Origin: Hyphomicrobiales bacterium
GTDB lineage: Bacteria > Pseudomonadota > Alphaproteobacteria > Rhizobiales > Rhizobiaceae
Direction: 5' to 3'
DNA: 64,000 nucleotides
Assembly: GCA_900472295.1 (NCBI GenBank)
Contig: UCIA01000029.1
Location: forward strand, 92,860 to 156,859
How positions within the stretch are numbered: the stretch's first letter is position 1; every line of letters starts with the position of its first letter. Of the stretch, positions 49,279 through 57,985 are shown one piece after another. The position numbers and the translations under genes are program-made. The notes beneath the pieces are model-generated. The model worked only from the letters and a program-made list of their open reading frames with translations, was not told the DNA's origin and made no database searches.

Positions 49279-51809
49279 TCCTCAACCATCCCGGGCCCCA
49301 TCGCTTCCTCGACCAATGTCGCCGCATCCATCAGCAGCGTTTCGTCAGCCTCGCCGTTCACCGGCATCTTGCCGATCTCGAGCATGATCGGCACGGCAAG
49401 CGGCGATATCTGTTCGAGTGCCTTATGCACGATTCGACCTTTGATGCGCGAGAGCATGTCGGCAAGTCTGCTGACATCGAGCAGGCCGGTCGCTGCATCG
49501 GCCCGCGTCGCCTGCAGCAGGATGTGGTCGGGCTCGTGGCTACGCAGCACGTCGTAGATCAGGTCGGTCGAGACGGTGACCTGGCGGCCGCTCTTCTCCT
49601 GGCCAGGGTGGCGTTTCTCGATCAGTCCCGAAATCAGCGCGCAGTTGCGGAAGGTGCGCTTGAGCAGCCAGCTGTCGGCCAGCCATGCCTCGAGGTCGTC
49701 GCCCAGCATGTCCTGGTCGAACAGCGTGCCAAGCGAAGGTTTTCTCGCCTTGAACATCGCGCCCATGTCGCCCAGCGACCATATGGCCAGCGCATAGTCG
49801 GTGGCGACAAAGCCGAGCGGCCTGGCGCCTGCCCTGTCGAGCCGGCGGGTGAGCAGCATGCCGAGCGTCTGGTGCGCCAGCCTGCCCTCGAAGGGATAGG
49901 CCACGAGATAGTGGCGGTTGCCGCGCGGAAAGGTCTCGATCAGCAGATCGTCGCGCTTGGGCAATACCGATTTGTCGGCCTGGTAGCGCAGCCAGTCCGA
50001 CACCTGTTCCGGCAGCTTCTTCCAGCGCTGCGGGTCGTCCAGCATGGCGCGGACCTGTTCGGCGAGGTAGGTCGAAAGCGGAAATTTGCCGCCACCATAA
50101 TAGGGCACCTTGGCGTCGCTGCCGGGCGCATTTGACACGAAGCATTCGTTCTCGCGGATGCCTTCGAAACGTAAAACTTTGCCGGCAAACATGAAGGTGT
50201 CGCCATGTGTCAGCGTTTCGAGGAAAGCCTCCTCGATCTTGCCAAGAACCGCGCCGCCGCGCGTGGCCGAGCCTTTGCTGCCGGCCTTGACGTAACGCAC
50301 GTTGAGCGCCGGCACCTCGATGATGGTGCCGACATTCAGCCGGTATTGCTGGGCGACACGAGGGTTTGAGACCCGCCACATGCCGTCCTTGGTCAGGCGT
50401 ATGCGGGCGTAGCGCTCGTAGTTCTTCAGCGCGTAGCCGCCGGTGGCGACAAAATCGATGACGCGGTCGAATGTCGGCCGATCGAGGCTGGCATAGGGCG
50501 CGGCTGTCAGCACTTCCTCGAACAGGTCGTCGGCGCGGAAAGGAGCACCGCAGGCGCAGCCAAGCACATGCTGCGCCAGCACGTCGAGCCCGCCATCGAC
50601 CAATGGCGGCGTGTCCTGGGCGCCGAGATAATTGGCGTCGAGTGCTGCCCGGCATTCCAGCACTTCGAAACGGTTGGCCGGGATGAGGATCGCCTTTGAC
50701 GGCTCGTCCATGCGGTGATTGGCGCGGCCGATGCGCTGCGCCAGCCGGCTGGCGCCCTTGGGCGCGCCGACATGGACGACGAGATCGACATCGCCCCAAT
50801 CGATGCCGAGGTCGAGCGTCGAGGTGGCGACGATGGCGCGCAGTGCGTTTTCGCCCATCGCCTTCTCGACGCGGCGGCGCTGGCCGACATCGAGCGACCC
50901 GTGATGCAGCGCGATCGGCAGAGTGTCCTCATTGACCCGCCACAATTCCTGGAACAGCAGCTCGGCCTGGCTGCGGGTGTTGACGAACAGCAGCGTGGTC
51001 TTGTGGCGCTTGATCTCGCGGTAGATTTCCGGCGTCGCATAGCGCGCCGAATGGCCGGCCCATGGCACGCGCTCTTCCGAATCGAGGATCGAGATTTCGG
51101 GCTTCGCGCCGCCCGTCACGACAATCAAATCGGCCATATCTCCCGGTGGATTCTGGCTGACCAGCCAGCGCCGCAACTCGTCGGGCTCGGCCACCGTTGC
51201 CGACAGGCCGATTGTCTGCAGGCCGGGCACAATGCTGCGCAGACGCGCCAGGCCGAGCGCCAGCAGATGGCCGCGTTTCGATGTCACCAGCGAATGCAGC
51301 TCGTCGAGCACGACATAGCGCAGGTCCTCGAAGAAGCGCCTGGCATCGCCGGCCGCGATCAGCAGCGCCAGTTGCTCGGGCGTGGTCAAAAGGATGTCGG
51401 GCGGCGCCAGCTTCTGGCGCTGCCGCTTGTGGGACGGCGTGTCGCCGGTGCGCGTCTCGATGGTGACAGGCAGGCCGATTTCTTCCACCGGCTTGCCGAG
51501 ATTGCGCTCGATATCGACGGCCAGCGCCTTGAGCGGCGAGATGTAGAGCGTGTGAATGCCACGCCGTGCCATGCCGGCTTTGCGCCTGGGGCGATTGGCA
51601 AGCTCGGTCAGCGACGGCAGGAAGCCGGCAAGCGTCTTGCCGGCGCCGGTCGGCGCGATCAAGAGCACCGATTGCCCGGCTTGCGCCTTGGCCAGCAACT
51701 CCAACTGATGCGCGCGCGGCGACCAGCCTTTCTCGCCGAACCATTTGATGAATGGCTCAGGCAGGAGAACGGCGGCATGCTGTTTTGCAAGGCGCGGCTG
51801 CTCGGTCAC
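49275..51809 (-). CDS. Ligase-associated DEXH helicase (Lhr-like)
   Basis: A helicase of 844 aa. Motif I APTGAGKTLAG, motif II LDELHSLV, motif III SATVAEPDELR, and the second domain LIEPVHHGSLD-like region with STLDLGIDWGDVDLVVHVGAP and QRIGRANHRMDE give a full superfamily 2 core; the C-terminal DEXH-associated domains complete the Lhr form. It is a probable 3'-5' DNA/RNA-DNA unwinding enzyme in repair. The GTG start at 51809 (MTEQPRLAKQHAAVLL) is chosen by family start, with no strong ribosome site. I looked for a LexA-type box before it and saw none. Confidence 0.93.
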   Translation of the reverse strand: MTEQPRLAKQHAAVLLPEPFIKWFGEKGWSPRAHQLELLAKAQAGQSVLLIAPTGAGKTLAGFLPSLTELANRPRRKAGMARRGIHTLYISPLKALAVDIERNLGKPVEEIGLPVTIETRTGDTPSHKRQRQKLAPPDILLTTPEQLALLIAAGDARRFFEDLRYVVLDELHSLVTSKRGHLLALGLARLRSIVPGLQTIGLSATVAEPDELRRWLVSQNPPGDMADLIVVTGGAKPEISILDSEERVPWAGHSARYATPEIYREIKRHKTTLLFVNTRSQAELLFQELWRVNEDTLPIALHHGSLDVGQRRRVEKAMGENALRAIVATSTLDLGIDWGDVDLVVHVGAPKGASRLAQRIGRANHRMDEPSKAILIPANRFEVLECRAALDANYLGAQDTPPLVDGGLDVLAQHVLGCACGAPFRADDLFEEVLTAAPYASLDRPTFDRVIDFVATGGYALKNYERYARIRLTKDGMWRVSNPRVAQQYRLNVGTIIEVPALNVRYVKAGSKGSATRGGAVLGKIEEAFLETLTHGDTFMFAGKVLRFEGIRENECFVSNAPGSDAKVPYYGGGKFPLSTYLAEQVRAMLDDPQRWKKLPEQVSDWLRYQADKSVLPKRDDLLIETFPRGNRHYLVAYPFEGRLAHQTLGMLLTRRLDRAGARPLGFVATDYALAIWSLGDMGAMFKARKPSLGTLFDQDMLGDDLEAWLADSWLLKRTFRNCALISGLIEKRHPGQEKSGRQVTVSTDLIYDVLRSHEPDHILLQATRADAATGLLDVSRLADMLSRIKGRIVHKALEQISPLAVPIMLEIGKMPVNGEADETLLMDAATLVEEAMGPGMVEE

Positions 51810-52127
51810 GCGAAAGAGGTAGCGCGAGCGCGTGCAATCGCCAAGGAAAATCGGAACAAAAGGTGATCGGAGCGACTCTTCCCTTCTCCCCCTGTGGGGT
51901 GAGCAGCCGGTCGCGAAGCGAATTCATCGTGCCCGTGGCACGATGAAAGGCTGGCGAACGCCGGGACGCTGCGAAGCAGCGGGGACCCGGCAGGGTGGAT
52001 CGGTTACCAACCCCCGGCCCTTCGCATAGCTCAGGGCGTTCGAAGCTCGAAAAGCCAAGCAATTGGCTTTTCGTTCGCTGCGCGAACCTCTTCTCACCCC
52101 ACAAGGGGAGAAGGACAGGCGCTTCTC
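51810..52127. other. Intergenic region between helicase and NlpC genes
   Basis: 318 bases. Nearly all of it from 51882 on is the composite repeat described separately. The 70 bases before it should hold the helicase promoter, but I see no clear -35/-10 pair. Confidence 0.5.
51882..52114. repeat. Composite palindromic intergenic element
   Basis: The ends CCTTCTCCCCCTGTGGGGTG (from 51882) and CTCACCCCACAAGGGGAGAA (from 52093) are near-perfect inverted repeats, and the right end matches bases 1-17 of the window. Inside are GTGCC-GTGGCAC, GGGACGCTGCGAAGCAGCGGG-like and CGAAAAGCCAA (52048-52058) with TTGGCTTTTCG (52063-52073), each a hairpin. No ORF is supported. Confidence 0.7.
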
Positions 52128-52988
52128 CTACGGGCTGCGAAACCCCGTCGGCCCGCCATACAGATACCCAATCCGATCAACCGCTTCCTTCAGCCCCTCG
52201 CGCGACACAAGCATGGTGTGGCCGTTGGCGTGGATCATCGTCTCGGCGTCGGTCATCACGGCGACATGGCCCTTCCAGAACACCAGGTCCCCGCGCTTCA
52301 GCCCGGCATAGTCAGGACCCGGATCGAGCGGCTCGCCGAGGCCTGCCGCCTGCATGTCGGAATCGCGCAGCACATCCTTGCCGACCATGCGCATCGCCAG
52401 TTGCACAAGGCCGGAACAGTCGATGCCGAAGCCGGAGGTGCCGCCCCAGAGATAGGGCGTGCCGAGAAACATCTCGGCCACTGAGACATAATCGCTAGCC
52501 ACATCACCGAGCGGCCGCAGATGGCCGGCGATCAGCGCCTCGCCGGAGGGCAGCAGCGCATAATGGGTGCCGCGCGTTTCGGCAGCGCCCGTCACCGTCA
52601 CCGTCGAGCCCATCGACAATTGGCCGCTGATCGGGAAGCGCAGATCCGGGCCGGGATAGAGAAAGGTGCGCGGCGCCGTGACGATGTGGGTCGGCGCATG
52701 CTCGCGTGCGCCCAGCATGGTGGCGCCGACATAGCCGACATAGCCGTCGCGCTCGGCCTGGATCCAGGCCCAGCCTTCGGCTTCCTCGAAGACCAGCACG
52801 TCGTCGCCGAACAGCACCTGCGTGTTGACGCCGGCATCCGGGCGCGGCGCCTTGCGCACGTCAGCCACCGAGGCCGTGATGCGCGCCGGACGGCCGGTGA
52901 CGAAGCGATCGGCTGAAACCTCGCCTTTCAGCCTGGCATCGGCGAGGTCGGAACGGAAGGCGTGAAGGCGGGCATCCCTGGCAGTCAA
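52128..52988 (-). CDS. NlpC/P60 family peptidase with SH3 domains
   Basis: Cell-wall endopeptidase-type protein, 286 aa. Residues about 40-160 look like bacterial SH3 domains (RITASVADVRKAPRPDAGV; GSTVTVTGAAETRGTHYAL). The catalytic domain has Cys in TSGFGIDCSGLVQLAMR and His in KGHVAVMTDAETMIHANG. There is no signal peptide, unusual for a wall enzyme, so it may act inside the cell or on muropeptides. The TTG start at 52988 gives MTARDARLHAFRSDLADARL, the expected family head, with GGA eight bases upstream. Convergent or tandem partners are absent; it follows the leucyl aminopeptidase and MarR genes on the same strand. Confidence 0.88.
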   Translation of the reverse strand: MTARDARLHAFRSDLADARLKGEVSADRFVTGRPARITASVADVRKAPRPDAGVNTQVLFGDDVLVFEEAEGWAWIQAERDGYVGYVGATMLGAREHAPTHIVTAPRTFLYPGPDLRFPISGQLSMGSTVTVTGAAETRGTHYALLPSGEALIAGHLRPLGDVASDYVSVAEMFLGTPYLWGGTSGFGIDCSGLVQLAMRMVGKDVLRDSDMQAAGLGEPLDPGPDYAGLKRGDLVFWKGHVAVMTDAETMIHANGHTMLVSREGLKEAVDRIGYLYGGPTGFRSP

Positions 52989-53008
52989 ATCGGTAATCCA
53001 GTTTGATT

Positions 53009-53057
53009 GAGCATGATCTTGTCCGAAAACCGGGTCCCACTTTTCGGGATCATGCTC
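53009..53057. repeat. Rhizobial palindromic repeat, GAGCATGAT type, copy 2
   Basis: A 49-bp palindrome from GAGCATGAT to ATCATGCTC, close to copies at 21722 and 60688. Its last base is the first base of the MarR stop codon, so the element is fused directly to the end of that gene. Confidence 0.75.
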
Positions 53058-53407
53058 TAGATGGGCAGTTCGTGGGCCCGGGCAACGATACCATCGCCGA
53101 AGCGCTCGACAAAGAGCGCCCCTTCGACCGTGCGCCGGATCAGCACGTTGCGTTTGTCGAGCTCGTCGCGATGGCGCGACACCAGCTTCAGCGCACCCAT
53201 CGTGTCAAGCGCGCGGGTGATGACCGGCTTGGTAACGTTGAGACGGGCCGCCAGGCCGCGCACCGTGTGCGGCGGCGGGTCGAGGTAGATGGTGAACAGG
53301 ATCGCCGTCTGGCGCATGGTCAGATCGGGCGCGTCATCGCGCACCTGCGACAGCATGACCTGCTGCCACAGTCGCATCGCCTGGCTCGGACGCATCGAAA
53401 TCGACAT
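53057..53407 (-). CDS. Short MarR family regulator
   Basis: A winged-helix protein of 116 aa: TMRQTAILFTIYLDPPPHTV, then RGLAARLNVTKPVITRALDT and MGALKLVSRHRDELDKRNV. The dimerisation helices are short compared with 140-aa MarR proteins. The stop codon adjoins a palindromic repeat, so the original C-terminus may have been cut or changed by insertion. It lies on the same strand between the leucyl aminopeptidase and NlpC genes. Ligand unknown. Confidence 0.85.
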   Translation of the reverse strand: MSISMRPSQAMRLWQQVMLSQVRDDAPDLTMRQTAILFTIYLDPPPHTVRGLAARLNVTKPVITRALDTMGALKLVSRHRDELDKRNVLIRRTVEGALFVERFGDGIVARAHELPI

Positions 53408-53478
53408 CGCCCGAGCATGACGGCAAATTGTTTCGGTTCCGTTTCAGTTTGGTAGCCCGTGCGCCATGCCCGACCACC

Positions 53479-54840
53479 TCAGCCATAGCGGCTCGAAATG
53501 ATCCGCTCCAGCGCACGGATGCCTTGCGCCTCGCCGCCGGCGGGACCGTAGGGGCGGTCGGACGGGTTCCAGGCGAAGATGTCGAAATGCGCCCAGCTCG
53601 CCGTCTTCTCGACAAAGCGCTTGAGGAAAAGCGCCGCGGTGACCGAACCGGCGAAACCGTCCGTGGTGACGTTGTTGATGTCGGCGATCTTCGACGCCAG
53701 CCTGGCGTCGTAGGGCCGCCAAAGCGGCATGCGCCACAGCGGATCCTCGACGGCCACGGAGGCCGCCGCCAGTTCGGACGCCAGCGTCTCGTCGCCAGTG
53801 TAGAAAGGCGGCAGGTCGGGGCCAAGCGCGACACGTGCCGCTCCGGTCAGCGTGGCCATGTCCATCAAAAGCTCAGGCTCCTCATCGTCGGCCAGCGCCA
53901 ACGCGTCCGCCAGCACCAGCCGCCCTTCGGCGTCGGTGTTGCCGATCTCGACGGTAATGCCTTTGCGGCTGGTCAGGACGTCGCCGGGCCGGAAGGCGTT
54001 GCCTGCAATCGAATTTTCCACTGCCGGGATCAGCACGCGCAGCCGGACCTTCAGCCCGGCAGCCATGATCATCGAGGCGAGGCCGAGCACATTGGCGGCG
54101 CCGCCCATATCCTTCTTCATCAACAGCATGCCCGATGACGGCTTGATGTCGAGGCCGCCGGTGTCGAAGCAGACGCCCTTGCCGACCAGCGTCACCTTCG
54201 GCGCATCGCCCGGTCCCCAAATCATGTCGATCAGGCGCGGTGCGCTGACCGATGCGCGGCCGACCGCATGGATCATCGGGAAATCCTGCTTCAGGAGATC
54301 GTCGCCCTTGATCACCGACACCTCGGCGCCGTGCGCGGACGCCAGCGTCCGCACCGCCGCCTCAAGCTCGTCCGGCCCCATGTCGCTGGTCGGCGTGTTG
54401 ACCAGGTCACGCGCCAGGAAGACGCCATCGGCGATGCGGCGGACACGGCCGGCATCGGCGCCGGACGGCAATGCGAAACGCAGCGCCTTGCCTGATTTCT
54501 TGCCGTAGCGGGTGAAGACATAGCCGCCGAGCACCAACGCGATGGCCGCGAGTTCCGGCTCAGCGGGCGCGCCGGCAAAGTGCCAGTCGCCTTCCGGCAA
54601 GGCTCTCGCCAGCGCACCGACGGCGAGAGCGCCCTCGCCGCCACCGATGCCGAACAGCGCGCCGGCAAGCGCGCCATTTTCACCGGGCACAACGAGCGTC
54701 CTGCCGGCTTCGCCGGAAAAGCCGTTGGCGACCGCCCATGCGATCGTGGACGGCGCGAGGCCTGCGCCCTCAAGGCCGCCGGCAGCGACCAGATAGACCG
54801 GCAAGGCGGTGTTCAATGTCTCGACGAGTTCGACAGGCAT
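53479..54840 (-). CDS. Leucyl aminopeptidase (M17 family)
   Basis: Cytoplasmic metallo-aminopeptidase, 453 aa. It has the substrate-metal segment GKGVCFDTGGLDIKPSSGML with KKDMGGAANV, and the signature NTDAEGRLVLADALALA (about residue 300) with the DMATLTGAARVALG stretch. The N-terminal domain is variable, as usual. It releases N-terminal residues from peptides. Upstream of the MarR gene on the same strand, 71 bases apart. Confidence 0.94.
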   Translation of the reverse strand: MPVELVETLNTALPVYLVAAGGLEGAGLAPSTIAWAVANGFSGEAGRTLVVPGENGALAGALFGIGGGEGALAVGALARALPEGDWHFAGAPAEPELAAIALVLGGYVFTRYGKKSGKALRFALPSGADAGRVRRIADGVFLARDLVNTPTSDMGPDELEAAVRTLASAHGAEVSVIKGDDLLKQDFPMIHAVGRASVSAPRLIDMIWGPGDAPKVTLVGKGVCFDTGGLDIKPSSGMLLMKKDMGGAANVLGLASMIMAAGLKVRLRVLIPAVENSIAGNAFRPGDVLTSRKGITVEIGNTDAEGRLVLADALALADDEEPELLMDMATLTGAARVALGPDLPPFYTGDETLASELAAASVAVEDPLWRMPLWRPYDARLASKIADINNVTTDGFAGSVTAALFLKRFVEKTASWAHFDIFAWNPSDRPYGPAGGEAQGIRALERIISSRYG

Positions 54841-54951
54841 CCGGTATTCTCCGCTGATGAAATCCCCTTGGCGACCTTCGCCTCGGAACTTCCAAATCCA
54901 AAAACAAACGACAGGCTGCGCGGCGTGGCCGCGCCGTCATCGGGCATCCGA

Positions 54952-55794
54952 CTACCGGCGAAACTCGATGATGATCTTTCGCCTCTTCTCGACCACCAGT
55001 CGGAAGAATTCCCTGATACGGATATGGGGCGATATCAAGAGGCGTTCGAATGGCCGCTTCAGTTCGCGCCAGATTTTGCCGGCAAGCGATCTGCGCCTTT
55101 TGACCTCTCTGTCCCCGGCGCTGGCCTCTCTTTCGGAAGCGATAATACTCTCAATGCCTGGAGTGGTTGGCCAATTCGCCCCTGAATCCTGAATGCAGGG
55201 CGCCGGGACCACCTGCTGGATATTGAAGTGCCTGGCGGATCCGATCAGGGGATCATACATCAAGACGTCGATCGGTCGGTCGAACCTGGCGGTCATGTCG
55301 AGCAGTTTCGACGCCGCGTCGCGGGAGACCACATAGGCGCCGGAGCCAGAGACCCAGCCATGCAGCCTATGGCATCGCCTGCCATCGCCAACCGGAATGC
55401 CATATCTGTCTACCTCGACCAGGGACCCGTATTTGTAACTCGTCTCAAGTTTGACCAGATCGGTTCCCGCGGGGATCCAGCCTGAATCCGCGACAATAGC
55501 CGCGAAATCCCCGGAAAGATGGATATCGTCTTCCAGAATGACTGCGTAGGGATCGGTGTCCGCCGCTATCCGCTCGAAACAGATGCGATGGCTGAGGAAG
55601 CAGCCAACCTCGCCTTTGGTCAGCGGCACATCGGCGGGGCGTGGCACGTAGACACGGTCAATGTCGTCCTGGCTCAACAATTGTCCGTCCACGGCCGGCA
55701 CTCTGACAAAGGCCACGCCAGCCGCTTCCAGCAAGGCGCTCATTCTCGCCAGACGGACCTGCGACCGGTCGAGATTGATGAGATAGACTTTCAG
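54952..55794 (-). CDS. Glycosyltransferase family 25 protein with non-standard start
   Basis: GT25 (LPS/oligosaccharide transferase type). The expected family head L-K-V-Y-L-I-N-L-D-R-S is encoded from 55794, but the only start in front of it is CTG (or ACG one codon earlier); the first ATG is at 55743, 17 codons into the fold. With the head the protein is 280 aa. Later motifs are TKGEVGCFLSHR, YAVILEDDIHLSGDF with the acidic DD, GWVSGSGAYVVSRDAASKLL and PIDVLMYDPLI. GGGGGG lies about nine bases before the CTG. It may add sugars to surface polysaccharide. Either CTG is used, or a start was lost by mutation. Confidence 0.75.
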   Translation of the reverse strand: MKVYLINLDRSQVRLARMSALLEAAGVAFVRVPAVDGQLLSQDDIDRVYVPRPADVPLTKGEVGCFLSHRICFERIAADTDPYAVILEDDIHLSGDFAAIVADSGWIPAGTDLVKLETSYKYGSLVEVDRYGIPVGDGRRCHRLHGWVSGSGAYVVSRDAASKLLDMTARFDRPIDVLMYDPLIGSARHFNIQQVVPAPCIQDSGANWPTTPGIESIIASEREASAGDREVKRRRSLAGKIWRELKRPFERLLISPHIRIREFFRLVVEKRRKIIIEFRR

Positions 55795-55951
55795 CGTGCG
55801 TGCCCCCCAGCATCAAGGCCAAAGCCCAGGATCGACCGCGCGTCAATACATCTGTAAGCTGCGGCCTCGGCATGGCCCAACGACTTGCATCATTTGTGAT
55901 GATGCCGGCTCGCGTGCTACGCCCTCCGATCACTGGCTCGGAGCCGGACGG

Positions 55952-55972
55952 TTAACTGTCCGTTAGGGTTAA
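55952..55972 (+). promoter_or_regulatory. CtrA-like box before tadD
   Basis: TTAA (55952-55955), seven bases, TTAG (55963-55966) matches the CtrA consensus TTAA-N7-TTAA at seven of eight positions; another TTAA (55969-55972) follows, both inside GTTAAC palindromes. It lies about 70-85 bases before tadD. Confidence 0.45.
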
Positions 55973-56036
55973 CAGAATATTTCTGCGGGAATGAAGATGG
56001 CCAAGCAATGGCCACGCGCAGGAATGGAGAGCCCTC

Positions 56037-56864
56037 GTGCCGATGCCAACCGACCGCAGGATGAACGTCACGGGCAAACGGTTGATCACCACGGCACTGC
56101 TGATGGCGCTCGCCGCCGGCGTTGCCGGGTGCGGCACCAGCAAGCTTACGACCGGCTCTATCGGTCGCACCAGCGGCAAGCCGCTGGAATCCATGTCGGC
56201 CGGCGAGTTGCATGGCGCGACCAGCAAGCTTGGTGAATCCTATGCCAGGAATCCCAGCGACAAGCGGCTGGCGACAAATTATGCGGCAGCACTGCAGATG
56301 AACGGCGATGCCGACCAGTCGCTTGCCGTGATGCGCAAGCTGGCGATCGCCTATCCCAAGGACCGCGATGTGCTTGCCGCCTATGGCAAGGCGCTCGCCG
56401 CCAACGGCCAGTTCGAGCCTGCGCTCGACGCTGTGCGCCGCGCGCAGACGCCGGAATATCCGGACTGGCGGTTGATGTCGGCCGAGGCCGCCATCCTCGA
56501 CCAGATCGGCCAGAAGGATGAAGCGCGCCAGAATTACCGCAGGGCGCTGGACCTCAAGCCGAACGAACCCTCGATCCTTTCCAATCTCGGCATGTCCTAC
56601 GTGCTGGAGGGCGACCTGCGCACTGCCGAGACCTATATGCGCTCGGCAGCCCAGCAGCCGAATGCCGATAGCCGGGTGCGCCAGAACCTGGCGCTCGTCG
56701 TCGGGCTGCAAGGCCGCTTCGACGAGGCCGAGAAGATCGCCGCGGCGGAGCTTTCGCCCGAACAGGCGCAGGCCAACGTCGCCTATCTTCGCCAGATGCT
56801 TGCCCAGCAGAACGCCTGGAACCAGTTGAAGGACCAGGACAAGGCAAAGCCGGCGACCAACTGA
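56037..56864 (+). CDS. tadD: TadD pilus assembly lipoprotein with TPR repeats
   Basis: Flp/Tad pilus component that helps assembly of the outer-membrane secretin. It has 275 aa. The lipobox VAGC (LAAGVAGCGTSKL) follows a basic head, then about five TPR units (PSDKRLATNYAAALQMNGDA; PKDRDVLAAYGKALAANGQF; YPDWRLMSAEAAILDQIGQ; EPSILSNLGMSYVLEGDL; SRVRQNLALVVGLQGRFDEA). The GTG start at 56037 has GGAG about eight bases upstream; ATGs at 56043 and 56061 are alternatives. Unlike the rest of the tad genes here, it is on the plus strand and convergent with tadC across a shared terminator. Confidence 0.9.
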   Translation: MPMPTDRRMNVTGKRLITTALLMALAAGVAGCGTSKLTTGSIGRTSGKPLESMSAGELHGATSKLGESYARNPSDKRLATNYAAALQMNGDADQSLAVMRKLAIAYPKDRDVLAAYGKALAANGQFEPALDAVRRAQTPEYPDWRLMSAEAAILDQIGQKDEARQNYRRALDLKPNEPSILSNLGMSYVLEGDLRTAETYMRSAAQQPNADSRVRQNLALVVGLQGRFDEAEKIAAAELSPEQAQANVAYLRQMLAQQNAWNQLKDQDKAKPATN

Positions 56865-56907
56865 GCACATCGCCGCCGATCCTGCAGAACCCAGCGATAG
56901 ATCATAA

Positions 56908-56937
56908 AAAGCCGCGCGGCCTACACCGCGCGGCTTT
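56908..56937. terminator. Bidirectional terminator between tadD and tadC
   Basis: A perfect 12-bp stem AAAGCCGCGCGG (56908-56919) and CCGCGCGGCTTT (56926-56937) with a six-base loop. A runs precede it and T residues follow, so it works in both directions. Confidence 0.85.
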
Positions 56938-56959
56938 GCTGATGCTACGAGCAGCTCGC

Positions 56960-57976
56960 CTACTTGCTCCCGGAATTTTGCTGATCGCCGAAGATGCCGC
57001 GCTGGCTGACCTGGATGCCGGCCGGCCCCAGGATGATGGCGAAGAGCACCGGCAGGAAGAACAGGATCATCGGCACGGTGAGTTTCGGCGGCAGAGCGGC
57101 GGCCTTCTTCTCGGCGGCGTTCATGCGCATGTCGCGGCTTTCCGCGGCCAGCACGCGCAGCGCGTGCGCCACCGGCGTGCCGTAGCGTTCGGCCTGGACC
57201 AGAGCCTGGGCCACCGACTTGACCGATTCCAGGCCGGTACGAGCCGAGAGGTTTTCATAAGCCTGCTTGCGCTCCTGCAGATAGGAGAGTTCGGCATTGG
57301 TCAGCACGAACTCCTCCGCCAACGCCACCGACTGCGAACCGATCTCCTCGGCGACCCTGCGCATTGCAGCCTCCACCGACATGCCCGACTCGACGCAGAT
57401 CAGCATCAGGTCGAGCGCGTCCGGCCACGCCGTCTGGATCGACTGCTTGCGCTTGGCGGCGCGGTTGTTGACGTAGAGGATCGGCGCATAGAAGCCGGCA
57501 TAGGCGACGAGAATGCAGACGAACAGTTTCATGAACGCCGGCCGGTCCGGCAGCCCGCCGAGCACGAACAGGTAGATCGCGGCCAGCGCTAGGCCGACAA
57601 AAGGCAGGATCAGGCGGAAGAACAGGAAGCGCGTCAGCGGATTCTGGCCGCGAAAGCCCGCCTCCTTGAGCTTCTGCAGTGTGCCTTCGTCGGCCAGCGC
57701 ACGCCGCAGGTCCAGCCTGTCGACAATGTTGCGCATGCCGACCGACTGCTCCTCGCGCAGGCCCTTGCGGCGGCGATCGGCTTCGTTGGCAAGCCGCGCG
57801 CGCTGCTTGGCGCGCAGGTCGTCGCGCTCCAGCGCCACCGATTTCATGCGTGCCTTGAGTTGATCGCCGCCAAGGGCGGGCATGATCGTGAAGACCGTCG
57901 CAAACACCGCTATGGCGACCAGCAACGCGATCAGGAAGGCGGGGTCGGTAAGGGATTTTATGACCTGGTCTGTCAT
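56960..57976 (-). CDS. tadC: TadC pilus inner-membrane platform protein
   Basis: T2SSF (GspF) family protein, 338 aa, one of the paired membrane platform proteins of the Tad pilus. It has N-terminal helix FLIALLVAIAVFATVFTI, a middle helix pair near RFLFFRLILPFVGLALAAIYLF, the T2SSF core (ALDLMLICVESGMSVEAAMRR; SLEQALVQAERYGTPVAHAL-like), and a C-terminal helix LTVPMILFFLPVLFAIILGP. It starts nine bases after tadB and is the last gene of the minus-strand run. Confidence 0.93.
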   Translation of the reverse strand: MTDQVIKSLTDPAFLIALLVAIAVFATVFTIMPALGGDQLKARMKSVALERDDLRAKQRARLANEADRRRKGLREEQSVGMRNIVDRLDLRRALADEGTLQKLKEAGFRGQNPLTRFLFFRLILPFVGLALAAIYLFVLGGLPDRPAFMKLFVCILVAYAGFYAPILYVNNRAAKRKQSIQTAWPDALDLMLICVESGMSVEAAMRRVAEEIGSQSVALAEEFVLTNAELSYLQERKQAYENLSARTGLESVKSVAQALVQAERYGTPVAHALRVLAAESRDMRMNAAEKKAAALPPKLTVPMILFFLPVLFAIILGPAGIQVSQRGIFGDQQNSGSK

Positions 57977-57985
57977 CGCCGCCTT

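Noticed and set aside
51810..51881. LexA-type SOS box before the repair helicase
   Set aside because: Only an isolated GTTC half is visible; no GTTC-N7-GTTC arrangement.
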